From NCBI GenBank assembly GCA_018401565.1, contig JAGYKS010000039.1, forward strand, positions 248,001 to 312,000: a stretch of DNA of 64,000 nucleotides, read 5' to 3'. The notes under the pieces are model-generated. The model worked only from the letters and a program-made list of their open reading frames with translations, ran no database searches and was not told the origin of the DNA. Each line of letters starts with the position of its first letter. Positions within the stretch are counted from its first letter, which is position 1. The position numbers and the translations under genes were made by a program. The stretch is from Acidimicrobiales bacterium (lineage in GTDB: Bacteria; Actinomycetota; Acidimicrobiia; Acidimicrobiales; Acidimicrobilacustridaceae). Below, piece by piece: positions 45,458 through 53,410 of the stretch.

Positions 45458-45477
45458 TTCCGCCAGCAAGGTGAGAT
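45441..45477. repeat. 37-bp direct repeat, copy 1
   Basis: Identical to 46710-46746. It includes the last five codons of the alpha-galactosidase and can fold (CTCACCT with AGGTGAG). Left edge of the AbiEi module. Confidence 0.9.
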
Positions 45478-45599
45478 AGAGGGGTACACATCCTGAGGCT
45501 TGTTCGTTGATGGGGACGACCCACGGTAGCGGATCCAAAATGCGCCCGGTCAGTTCCCAGGGCGCACACACCGGTCGAGGTACAAACTCACTGGGTAAA

Positions 45600-45614
45600 C
45601 GGTTGTATCAACCG
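45600..45614. promoter_or_regulatory. Inverted repeat in the AbiEi promoter region
   Basis: CGGTTG-TAT-CAACCG overlaps the candidate -35 box of the AbiEi gene. AbiEi antitoxins repress their own operon, so this is a possible operator. Confidence 0.4.
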
Positions 45615-45630
45615 ATATCACCGGTAGTAT
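45603..45630 (+). promoter_or_regulatory. Promoter of AbiEi gene (leaderless)
   Basis: TTGTAT (45603-45608), 16 bases, TAGTAT (45625-45630), then seven bases to ATG 45638. Confidence 0.5.
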
Positions 45631-45637
45631 GTAAAGC

Positions 45638-46451
45638 ATGACGATTGAAGATCGCGTGCTGATCGAACTGCACCGGGCAGCTATCGATGCTGGCCGCCGG
45701 GGCATTGCCGTGCCGTCGGTCGATGTCGAAAGGGTCGCGTCTGGCGGCCTCGATCGTGTTGGGGTGTCCGAGGCGGTGCGCCGGTTGACGCGCGCCGGTC
45801 GGGTAGTGCGAGTGCGCCGGGACCTGCTTGTCCTGCCCGAAGCCACCGGCCTGACCCGTGTCGGGCTGGCAGGACCTGATCGATGCCGTTGCACCGGGGC
45901 CGTACCTGATCACCGGCGGGAGGGCGTTGGAGCACTTCGAGTTGACCGACCAGCACTACTTCGGGGTCGCCGTACTGGTGCCAGCGGAGGTAGCGCCCCT
46001 GTCGTTTCGTGGGGAGCGGGCGACATTCTTCGTCACCGATCCGTCAAACATCTGGGGTGCGGCGACCAAGCAGGGGCCCTTGTTCGCACGTCCGGAACGT
46101 GCAGTGATCGATGGGCTAAACCATCCCCGTTTCGGAGTGTCATTGAACCAGGCAGCGGACGCGCTGATCCGTGCCAGGTCTGCCGACAGCAGCTTCCTTG
46201 ACCGTCTGGCCAAAGTGGTGCGGGCCTATGGTGCTGGAGCGCGCAACCACGGGTCACGAGCTGCGGCCCGACGGGTCGGGTTCGTTGTCGAACAGCTCTT
46301 CGGGTCGGTAGCCGCCGAACCATTCCTGCGGTTGATTGGCACGAACAAGGCACCCGTGCTGTTGCGGCCTGCCCGTCGCCGCGATGGTCCCGTCGATGCT
46401 GTTTGGAGGGTGGTCGTCAACGCCACGGTGGAATCGGAGCTGGTCCCGTGA
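45638..46451 (+). CDS. AbiEi-family antitoxin/transcriptional regulator (one indel)
   Basis: The N-terminal winged helix (VPSVDVERVASGGL, VSEAVRRLTRAGRVVRVRRDL) runs to about 45855, where one base is gained or lost. The other frame continues SGWQDLIDAVAPGPYLITGG, ALEHFELTDQHYFGVAVLV and ERAVIDGLNHPRFGVSL. The expected protein is about 270 residues. AbiEi is normally the antitoxin and repressor of the nucleotidyltransferase toxin AbiEii, used in abortive phage defence, but here no full AbiEii follows. Confidence 0.78.
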
Positions 46452-46627
46452 GCGCCTCCGTCCCCCGACGTCGCTGGCGTGGTCAAGTTGACCTCGAGGA
46501 GATGATGCGCAACATGCCTGGCGGCATGGGGTTCGCAGCACGTGACTTCGCTCTGGTGACTCTCGCTGCGGAGTTGTCGGTGTCATTCCCTGGGCAGCGA
46601 GCATCCCCAACGTCGTCGTTCCACTGA
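46448..46627 (+). CDS. Truncated ORF in the AbiEii position
   Basis: 59 residues from GTG 46448, overlapping the AbiEi stop (GTGA), so it sits where the toxin AbiEii should start. It reads VDLEEMMRNMPGGMGFAARD then FALVTLAAELSVSFPGQ and stops 82 bases before repeat copy 2. I cannot identify it. It may be the remnant of a toxin gene cut at the repeat. Confidence 0.4.
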   Translation: MSASVPRRRWRGQVDLEEMMRNMPGGMGFAARDFALVTLAAELSVSFPGQRASPTSSFH

Positions 46628-46709
46628 TCCGGGCCGCTCGTGCCCTGACCCGACGAGCGAGTGCACCAACGAGTCGTCGAGCCCGCGCCACTATCCCACC
46701 TGACTACCG

Positions 46710-46746
46710 AACTCACCTCCATCTGATTCCGCCAGCAAGGTGAGAT
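46710..46746. repeat. 37-bp direct repeat, copy 2
   Basis: Identical to 45441-45477. Right edge of the AbiEi module and left edge of the TrmO-VapBC module. Confidence 0.9.
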
Positions 46747-46784
46747 GGATGGTGGACCCGACAGACATCTCTGACCGTGCGAAT

Positions 46785-47256
46785 ATGGGCAACGTGGATG
46801 ACGTGACGCTTCGGCCAGTTGCCTTCGTGCGCGGCGGTCGCCAGGAGCCGACCGACGACCGATGGGCATCTGAGACCTGCCGAATCGAGCTGGTTTCTGC
46901 CGTTCGATCGGCAGGCGCTGGCAGGACTCGACGGGTTCTCACACCTTGATGTGGTGTTCGTGTTCCACCTCGTCGACGAGGACAGCGTGGTGACCGACAC
47001 CCGGCGACCCCGCGGTCGCGCCGACTGGCCAGAAGTGGGCATCTTCGCCCAGCGGGGACGGGTGAGGCCGAACCGGATCGGCGTTTCAACGTGCGAGATC
47101 GAGTCTGTCGACGACGACGTCATCGTCGTCCGGGGCCTTGACGCCATTGACGGTACGCCGGTCCTCGACATCAAGCCACACATGTCGGGGTTCCATCCCC
47201 GCTCGCCCATCACCGAGCCGAGCTGGGCTGTGGAGATCATGTCGGAGTACTGGTAA
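46785..47256 (+). CDS. trmO: TrmO-like tRNA methyltransferase (one indel)
   Basis: UPF0066/TrmO beta-barrel protein of about 157 residues. It starts VTLRPVAFVRGGRQEPTDD and reaches CRIEL, shifts frame near 46893, then continues DGFSHLDVVFVFHLVD, RGRVRPNRIGVSTCEIE and DIKPHMSGFHP. TrmO N-methylates t6A37 of threonine tRNA using SAM; close relatives have other roles. ATG 46785 is chosen by family length, and an upstream GTG at 46740 lies inside the repeat. Confidence 0.8.
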
Positions 47257-47342
47257 CGGAGGCTCAGGAGTTCGCCGCCATGTCACCTTGCTGCCGAACC
47301 CACCGCCACTACCGCCATTCCTGCCCGCAAGATTGGCTCGGT

Positions 47343-47780
47343 TCAGCGGAACGGCTGGATCCTCAGCCCCGGCACGTTGAGGACCTCCCAGGTCCCGTCA
47401 GACACAACTGCCGTCAGATCCAGGCGGTGAGCGACTGCGAGGCAAGCGGCATCGCCAAGGCTTAGCCTTCCCACCTTGTCGGCGCGTGTTCCGCCGTCGG
47501 TGGCCATGTCGTCAGAGCGCTCCAGCAGGAACGCCATCTCCACGCCGTCCGCTTCGACCATCGGCACGACGTCAAGCCCAAGGTCAACGAGGCTGGCGGC
47601 GAGATCGTCCCGCGATCCCTGGTAGCCCTTGCGTCGGCAGGTGATGAGTGCCTCCGCAAGTCCAGTCGGCGTCGTCGCCGCAACTCCCGAGGTGACGATC
47701 TTCCTGATCACGTCCATCCCGTTCTCGCGCAGCACGAGTGCGACGATCGCAGATGCGTCGAGGACGACTTTGTGGGCCAT
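47343..47780 (-). CDS. vapC: VapC-family PIN-domain toxin
   Basis: 145-residue PIN ribonuclease. Acidic residues are visible in VVLDASAIVALVL (Asp8), LAEALITC (Glu), LSLGDAACLAVA (Asp) and VVSDGTW (Asp). VapC toxins cut tRNA or rRNA and are blocked by VapB. Its ATG directly follows the VapB stop (TGAATG), the usual coupling. Two-gene operon with a leaderless promoter. Confidence 0.9.
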   Translation of the reverse strand: MAHKVVLDASAIVALVLRENGMDVIRKIVTSGVAATTPTGLAEALITCRRKGYQGSRDDLAASLVDLGLDVVPMVEADGVEMAFLLERSDDMATDGGTRADKVGRLSLGDAACLAVAHRLDLTAVVSDGTWEVLNVPGLRIQPFR

Positions 47781-48110
47781 TCACAGACCCAGAGTCGTCA
47801 GAAGATCGGCACCACGCTGTCGTGATTCGTCGGTGGGGACAGACTCTGAACTCTCCAAGCGAGCCCTGCGCCCGGTATCGGAGTCCTCGCGCCACTCGTG
47901 CAGGCTCTCGACGCCGGATGGCTGCACCCGGTCCGGGAGGCGGGACCAGATCCGCTCGAGTACGGCATCGGCCGACTCGACGATGAACTGCCCCTTCCCG
48001 ATGGGCCGCGCAAGGAGTTCGGACCCGGGAGCGAAACCACACTCCCTTTGCAGCGCAGCGGGAAGCACAGTCCTTCCCTTGTCCTTTATCGAGAGCTTGT
48101 AGGTCGTCAT
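47781..48110 (-). CDS. vapB: VapB-family AbrB/SpoVT-type antitoxin
   Basis: 109 residues. The N-terminal swapped-hairpin domain (YKLSIKDKGRTVLPAALQRE, GFAPGSELLARPIGKGQFIV) is AbrB/MazE-like; a long, partly disordered C-terminus should bind VapC. ATG 48110 lies seven bases after a TACAGT box with TTGCTT 17 bases further up, so the message is probably leaderless; a GTG nine bases upstream is an alternative. Confidence 0.85.
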   Translation of the reverse strand: MTTYKLSIKDKGRTVLPAALQRECGFAPGSELLARPIGKGQFIVESADAVLERIWSRLPDRVQPSGVESLHEWREDSDTGRRARLESSESVPTDESRQRGADLLTTLGL

Positions 48111-48117
48111 GGGTGAC

Positions 48118-48146
48118 ACTGTATGAGTGCGGTGGTACTAAAGCAA
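48118..48146 (-). promoter_or_regulatory. Promoter of vapBC (leaderless)
   Basis: TTGCTT (48146-48141), 17 bases, TACAGT (48123-48118), then seven bases to ATG 48110. Best-formed promoter in the window. Confidence 0.6.
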
Positions 48147-48326
48147 CAAAGTGCCACCTACGCAGTTTGGTGGGCGGCAACGCCCGCCCACTCGTCCGCA
48201 TGATCACGAAGCCCCCCGCCAGCGACTCCCACACGGGGTCTTCGGTGGAGCATGGCCTGAACGCTGTGGGCACCTCGTTAGTGAGGGTTTGAGTTGCACA
48301 CTCACACCACTCATCCCGTCCAACTG

Positions 48327-48346
48327 CCGAACCCGTCTCCATCTGA
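48327..48346. repeat. Degenerate third copy of the island repeat
   Basis: Matches 46707-46726 at 17 of 20 positions, just before the ABM gene. Possible right edge of the island. The surrounding 48147-48373 has no gene I can support. Confidence 0.5.
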
Positions 48347-48373
48347 CACGGTCCGCGTGGCAAAGTTCCTCCC

Positions 48374-48682
48374 ATGATTCTCGAACAGGTCCAGCTGTCG
48401 GTGGTGCCGGGTCGGGAGGAGGAGTTCGAACACGCCTTCGACACCGCCCGCCACATCCCGGCCGCCGCCGCCGGATTCCGGTCACTGCGCCTGGGGCGGT
48501 GCGTGGAACAGCCGTCCACGTACCTCCTGCTCGTCGAGTGGGACACCCTGGCCGACCACATGGAGGGCTTCCGCAACTCCGAGGCATTCGGCCAGTGGCG
48601 TGGCCTGCTCGGCCATTTCTGGGATCCACCTCCCACGGTGCTGCACTTCACCGATCAGGTGAGGATGGGTGACCCCCGATGA
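48374..48682 (+). CDS. Antibiotic-biosynthesis-monooxygenase (ABM) domain protein
   Basis: 102 residues, dimeric alpha-beta barrel: MILEQVQLSVVPGREEEFEH, AAGFRSLRLGRCVEQPSTYL, LLVEWDTLADHMEGFRNSEA. Such proteins include monooxygenases and haem-degrading relatives; no cofactor residues can be assigned. It overlaps the start of the next gene by four bases, which suggests a joint role. Confidence 0.8.
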   Translation: MILEQVQLSVVPGREEEFEHAFDTARHIPAAAAGFRSLRLGRCVEQPSTYLLLVEWDTLADHMEGFRNSEAFGQWRGLLGHFWDPPPTVLHFTDQVRMGDPR

Positions 48683-49519
48683 CGGCGCCCGACGACCTCC
48701 CGCGGTTCGGTGCCACCGCCAGCGCCGGCGACGTCACCGACGCGCTGACCGAGGTGGGCGGAGTCATCGTGGAGGATCTGGTGGGCCCCGACGTGGTGGC
48801 CCGGGTGATCGACGAGATGGCGCCGTTCCTCGACGCCATCACACCCGGCGCCGACGACTTCTCGGGCAAGTCCACCCGACGCGCTGGCGCTCTGGTGGCG
48901 CGCTCGGTGGCGTCACACGACCTCATCGGGCATCAGCTGATACCTCGACGTCGCCGAGGGATTCCTGTGGCCGGGGAAGTCCACCTTTCAGCTGCACCTC
49001 ACCCAGATGATTGCCATCGGCCCGGGTTCACCGGCCCAGCCGCTGCATCGCGACCAGTGGTGTTTCGACTTCTTCGCCTTTCCCGACGACGTGGAAGTCG
49101 AGTTGTCCACGATGTGGGCGCTGACCGACTTCACCACCGCCACCGGCGCCACCCGGGTGCTCCCCGGTTCGCACCGCGAAAGTGACGATGCCCTCGCCGA
49201 CGAGCACCGGGCGGTGCGTGCCCAGATGCGGCCCGGCTCGGTGCTGCTGTACAGCGGCCGCACGATCCATGGCGGTGGGGCCAACACGTCCGACGAGGTT
49301 CGTCTGGGACTCAACGCCGACTACACGCTGGGGTGGCTGCGCCAGGAGGAGAACCAGTACCTGTCGGTGCCACCGGACGTGGCCCGCACCCTGCCCGAAC
49401 CGATGCGCGACCTCATCGGCTACACGCTCGGGGCGTACGCCCTCGGCTACGTGGACGACGTCCGCCACCCCCGCGACGTCCTCGACGGCACCACCCGGCC
49501 GGTGTCGTTCGGCAACTGA
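48679..49519 (+). CDS. Phytanoyl-CoA dioxygenase (PhyH)-family oxygenase (one indel)
   Basis: About 280 residues, Fe(II)/2-oxoglutarate-dependent fold. The first frame gives the N-terminus (VGGVIVEDLVGPDVVARVI). Near 48940 the frame changes and continues LWPGKSTFQLHLTQ, the metal HxD in PLHRDQWCFDFF, ATGATRVLPGSH and distal His in IHGGGANTSDEVRLGL. It hydroxylates an unknown substrate. Coupled to the ABM gene. Confidence 0.82.
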
Positions 49520-49584
49520 GCCGGCGGACCGTCAGCCAGTCAGCCCGGCGGCCGTGGCTGGCGACCCGGTGGACCATCAGCCGC

Positions 49585-51457
49585 TCAGCCCACCAGGGGC
49601 TCAGCGGCGAGGTTGGCGTACAGCGATGCGTACAGCCCTCCGGCACCAACCAGGTCGTCGTGGCGCCCACGTTCGGCCAGACGCCCGGCGTCGAGCACCA
49701 GGATCTCGTCGGCGTTGACCACCGTGGACAACCGGTGGGCGATGACCAGCGCCGTGCGTCCGGCCAGCGCCGTACCCAGAGCCTCCTGCACCGCCTGCTC
49801 GTTCTCGCTGTCGAGATGGCTGGTGGCCTCGTCGAGGATCACCACCGCCGGATCGGCCAGCAGCATCCGGGCAATGGCCAGGCGCTGCTTCTCACCTCCC
49901 GACAGCCGATAGCCACGCTCACCCACCACGGTGTCGTACCCGTGGGGCAGGGCGGCGATCACGTCGTGGATGCGCGCTGAACGGCACGCTTCCATCATCT
50001 CGTCGGTGGTGGCGGTGGGACGGGCGTACACCAGGTTGGCGGCCACGGTGTCATGGAACAGGTGCGGGTCCTGGCTCACCACGCCGATGGCCCGGCGCAA
50101 CGACTCCTGGGTGAGGTCACGCACGTCGTTGCCGTCCACGCGCACCGTTCCGTCGGTCACGTCCCACAGGCGCGGCACCAGCGACGCCAGCGTGGTCTTG
50201 CCCGCCCCCGACGGACCGACCAGCGCCACGGTGGATCCGGGCGTCACATCGATCGAGATGTCGCTGAGGACCCACGCTCCGGGGCGGTCGGGCAGCGGGG
50301 CCGGCAGCAACACGTCGCCTTCGAGCGAGGCGATGGAACCCACGTCGACGGGATAGCGGAACCACACATGGTCGAACTCGACGCGGCCGCGCGGCTCCAC
50401 CAGTTCGATGGCCCCGGGGCGATCGGTGATGGGGTTGGGGGCGTCGAGCAGTTCGAACACACGGTCAAACGACACCAGCGCCGTCATCACGTCCACCCGG
50501 GCGTTGGTCAGCGAGGTGAGCGGGCTGGTAGATGCGCACCACGTAGGCAGCCAGCGCCACCAGGGTGCCCAGGGTGATCACGTCGGCGATCACCAACTGG
50601 CCACCCACCCAGTACACAACGGCGGTGCCGATGGCGGCCACCAACCCAAGGGCGATGAAGAACGTGCGGCTGTACACCGCCGATCGCACCCCGATGTCAC
50701 GCACTCTGGCCGCCCGACCCGAAAACGACTCGGTTTCGGTGCGGTAGCTGCCAAACAGCTTCACCAGCAATGCACCCGCCACCCCGAAGCGCTCGGTCAT
50801 GGTGGAGTTCATGGAGGCATTCAGGTTCATGCCCTCGCGGGTGATGTCGGCCAGCTTGCGGCCCACCCGCTTGGCCGGGATCACAAAGATGGGCAGCAGG
50901 ACCAGCGCCATCAACGTCAGGCGCCATTCCAGGATCAGCATGGCGACCAGCGTGGTGACCAGCACGATCACGTTGGACACCACCGCCCCCAACGTGCCGG
51001 TCACGGCCCGCTGGGCGCCGATCACGTCGTTGTTCAGCCGGGACACCAGCGCACCGGTCTGCGAGCGGGTGAAAAAGCCCATCGGCATCTGCTGCACGTG
51101 GTCAAACAGCATCACCCGCATGTCGTAGATGAGTCCCTCACCAATGCGGGCCGACCACCAGCGCTCAAAAAACGACAGCACCGCTTCACCCACCGCAGCA
51201 GCGATCACCAGCCCGGCCAGCAGGTGCAACAGCCGGGTGTTGTCCTTGGGTATCGCCTCATCGATGATCTGGCGGAACAGCAACGGCGGGGCCAGCTGGA
51301 TCACCGCTGCCAGCACGATGGTGGCCAGGAACCCGATGAGCATGGTGCGGTAGGGACGCGAAAAGCTCAGCACCCGACGCAACACGTCCCGTCCCAGGGG
51401 AGCGCCCTTCACCGCTGACGGATCCGAACCAAGCATCGTGTGGGGCCCCATGCGCAT
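49585..51457 (-). CDS. ABC exporter, fused membrane and ATPase domains (one indel)
   Basis: About 624 residues if joined. Six membrane helices (TMLIGFLATIVLAAVIQLAP, LLHLLAGLVIAAAVGEAV, LVTTLVAMLILEW, FFIALGLVAAIGTAVVYWVG) run to about 50530, where an extra C seems inserted. The other frame continues RVDVMTALVSFDRVFELLDAP and the ATPase: Walker A GPSGAGKTTLAS, signature LSGGEKQRLAIARML, Walker B VVILDEATSHLD and a switch His. Multidrug- or lipid-exporter type. ATG 51457 has TAGCCT six bases upstream. Divergent from a TetR gene that may regulate it. Confidence 0.88.
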
Positions 51458-51463
51458 GGGGTC

Positions 51464-51469
51464 AGGCTA
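51464..51469 (-). promoter_or_regulatory. Leaderless -10 box (TAGCCT)
   Basis: Six bases before ATG 51457 on the minus strand. Confidence 0.4.
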
Positions 51470-51545
51470 GGGGGGCGTCACCGCGATCGTCAGACCCGGG
51501 GTGCGGGTCCCACCGGCAGTGTCGCCCTCACCGCAATGTGTTGAA

Positions 51546-51566
51546 CGACGCATCAGCGACGCATCA
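51546..51566. promoter_or_regulatory. Direct repeat between TetR and ABC exporter genes
   Basis: CGACGCATCA at 51546 and 51557, 11 bases apart (one helical turn), in the 165-base divergent gap. Candidate binding site; TetR sites are usually palindromic, so this is tentative. Confidence 0.3.
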
Positions 51567-51609
51567 ACGGCCACGGTCGCGAAAGCGCCCCCCGTTGGCC
51601 GATGGCAAC

Positions 51610-51615
51610 TACTGT
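51610..51615 (+). promoter_or_regulatory. Leaderless -10 box (TACTGT)
   Basis: Seven bases before ATG 51623. Confidence 0.4.
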
Positions 51616-51622
51616 CGATTGC

Positions 51623-52297
51623 ATGGCGAATACCGAACCGTTCAACCGCCCCGGGTCGGGTGCCGAGACCGCCCGACCGGGAATTTTGCCCAGACAGCCA
51701 TCTTCAGAGCGAACGACGCGTGAGCGGATCCTCGAGGCTGCGGTGGCAACCATCAACGAGTCGGGCGAGGAGGCGCTGAGGGTGGTGGAGGTGGCCTCCA
51801 TGGCCGGCGTCACCCAGGGGATGGTCACCTACCACTTCCGCACGCGGTCCCAACTGGTCACCGAAGCGCACCTGCGCCGTTACGGGGACTCCATGGCTGA
51901 CGATGTCAGCATCGCCGCTGCCGGCATGGACAACGTCGAAACGCGCGACGAGCTTGAGCAGCTGGTCAGGGCACTCACCGCCGGACTGCTCGACTCAGCC
52001 CGCAATCCGGCCCGACTGGCCCGCGCCGGGGTCATCGCCTACTCGGTCAACGCCACTGATCTCGCCGAACACCTGCGCCATGCGCACACCACGCTCATCG
52101 ACGAGCTTTCCCTGGTGATGACCAAAGCCCAGTCCGCAGGTCTGGTCCGCACCGACCTCGCCCCCCGGGCCATCGCCACCATGGTGGCGGCGTACTCGTT
52201 CGGTCTGGTGCTTACTGACCTCGATGACCACGCCCCCAGCGGCGACGAGCTGGCCGAGGTCATCAACTCCATGGTGTTCAGCATTTTCCAGGATTGA
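51623..52297 (+). CDS. TetR-family transcriptional regulator
   Basis: 224 residues. N-terminal helix-turn-helix: TTRERILEAAVATINESGE, then VAGV-type turn in VASMAGVTQGMVTYHFRTR. The C-terminal ligand domain is helical and undefined. ATG 51623 is supported by TACTGT seven bases upstream; an in-frame start at 51602 overlaps that box. Divergent from the ABC exporter, its probable target. A strong hairpin follows the stop. Confidence 0.9.
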   Translation: MANTEPFNRPGSGAETARPGILPRQPSSERTTRERILEAAVATINESGEEALRVVEVASMAGVTQGMVTYHFRTRSQLVTEAHLRRYGDSMADDVSIAAAGMDNVETRDELEQLVRALTAGLLDSARNPARLARAGVIAYSVNATDLAEHLRHAHTTLIDELSLVMTKAQSAGLVRTDLAPRAIATMVAAYSFGLVLTDLDDHAPSGDELAEVINSMVFSIFQD

Positions 52298-52308
52298 CGG
52301 CCGACACG

Positions 52309-52342
52309 CCGACGAGCCGGCCCCGAAGGACCGGCTCGTCGG
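52309..52342. terminator. Hairpin terminator, TetR and tRNA-Ser (CGA)
   Basis: CCGACGAGCCGG (52309-52320) pairs perfectly with CCGGCTCGTCGG (52331-52342) around ten bases, between convergent genes. Confidence 0.7.
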
Positions 52343-52383
52343 AAACGGTGCACACCGACGGAATCCCACCGGTGAGAACACTG

Positions 52384-52473
52384 TGGCGGAAGGTATGGGA
52401 TTTGAACCCATGGTGACCCGAGGGCCACAACGGCTTTCGAGGCCGCCCCATTCGTCCGCTCTGGCAACCTTCC
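52384..52473 (-). tRNA. tRNA-Ser (anticodon CGA)
   Basis: Minus strand: acceptor GGAAGGT/ACCTTCC, discriminator G, encoded CCA. The anticodon loop CTCGAAA is in stem GCGGC/GCCGT. A long variable arm (class II) and T-loop TTCAAAT are present. 90 bases. Confidence 0.95.
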
Positions 52474-52534
52474 ACCTGCGACATTACCGCACGTCGCAGT
52501 GGGCTCCCACCTGCGACCGAACGATTGCCGGGGT

Positions 52535-53038
52535 TCAGCGGCGGTCGGAGAAGAATTCGGTCAACACCCGGGCGCACTCGTCGGCCCGCACCCCGTGTTG
52601 CCAGTCGATCTCGTGGTTCAGCCGGGGGTCGGCGGCCAGGTTGTACAGCGAGCCCACTGCCCCGGCCTTGGGATCGGCGGCGCCGTAGACAATGCGCCCC
52701 AGACGGGCTGCCACGGCGGCACCGGCGCACATGGGGCAGGGCTCGAGTGTCACCACCAGCGTGGCCCCGGTCAGACGCCACGTTCCCAGCGCCTCACCGG
52801 CGGCCCGCAGGGCCAGGATTTCTGCGTGTCCGGTGGGGTCGCCTGACGCCTCGCGCTGGTTGTGGGCGGCGGCCACCACCTCGCCGTCGACCAGCACCAC
52901 CGCCCCGATCGGCACCTCGCCGGCACCGCCGGCCAGGCGGGCCTGCTCAAGCGCCAGGCCCATGGCCCACCGGTCACGGTCGCCGCTGGGCGCATCCACC
53001 CCCGAAGGGGTCGGGGGGCGCGACTCGTTGGTGCTCAT
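52535..53038 (-). CDS. tadA: tRNA-specific adenosine deaminase
   Basis: 167 residues, cytidine-deaminase fold. The zinc and catalytic motif HAEILALRAAGE and the PCPMCAGAAV pair of cysteines are intact, and ALEQARLAGGAGEVPIGAVV matches TadA. It deaminates A34 of tRNA-Arg(ACG) to inosine. ATG 53038 is chosen; an upstream in-frame start would run into the tRNA gene. It lies between two tRNA-Ser genes on the same strand. Confidence 0.95.
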   Translation of the reverse strand: MSTNESRPPTPSGVDAPSGDRDRWAMGLALEQARLAGGAGEVPIGAVVLVDGEVVAAAHNQREASGDPTGHAEILALRAAGEALGTWRLTGATLVVTLEPCPMCAGAAVAARLGRIVYGAADPKAGAVGSLYNLAADPRLNHEIDWQHGVRADECARVLTEFFSDRR

Positions 53039-53126
53039 TGGCGGAGGGAGTGGGATTCGAACCCACGGTGGGTTGCCCCACACACGCTTTCCAAGCGTGC
53101 CGATTCGGCCGCTCTCGCACCCCTCC
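53039..53126 (-). tRNA. tRNA-Ser (anticodon GGA)
   Basis: Minus strand: acceptor GGAGGGG with TCCCTCC (one G-U), discriminator G and encoded CCA. The anticodon stem CACGC/GCGTG holds TTGGAAA. Long variable arm. T-loop TTCGAAT. 88 bases, one base upstream of the tadA start. Confidence 0.95.
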
Positions 53127-53204
53127 AGAGGTCATCCTTCCCGACAGGTGTCGGTGGGGACCTCGCAAGGCTATCGTGTTGACGTACTCGTGCCGGCCGG
53201 TGAT

Positions 53205-53300
53205 GGCCGGGCCCTGTGCAATTGGAGCCCGTGAATCAGGTCAGGGCCGGAAGGCAGCAGCCTTCAGCGGAACCTCCGATGTGCCGCAGGTCGCCTGGCC
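53205..53300 (+). ncRNA. ffs: Signal recognition particle RNA (4.5S type)
   Basis: Contains the conserved domain IV core GTCAGGGCCGGAAGGCAGCA followed by GCC. Ends set by pairing of GGCCGGGC (53205-53212) with GCCTGGCC (53293-53300). With Ffh it targets nascent membrane proteins. Its place just before dnaX is common in bacteria. Confidence 0.88.
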
Positions 53301-53396
53301 ATCTCCCGTCGGCACGGTCGCGTCCGGCCTCACACCGGCGTTTCTCGTTCGACAGCGGTGGTCGTCAACCACACCGCCCGCCCGCCGGTGGACCGG

Positions 53397-53402
53397 TAGG
53401 CT
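53397..53402 (+). promoter_or_regulatory. Leaderless -10 box (TAGGCT)
   Basis: Eight bases before ATG 53411 of dnaX. Confidence 0.45.
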
Positions 53403-53410
53403 CGGCAACG

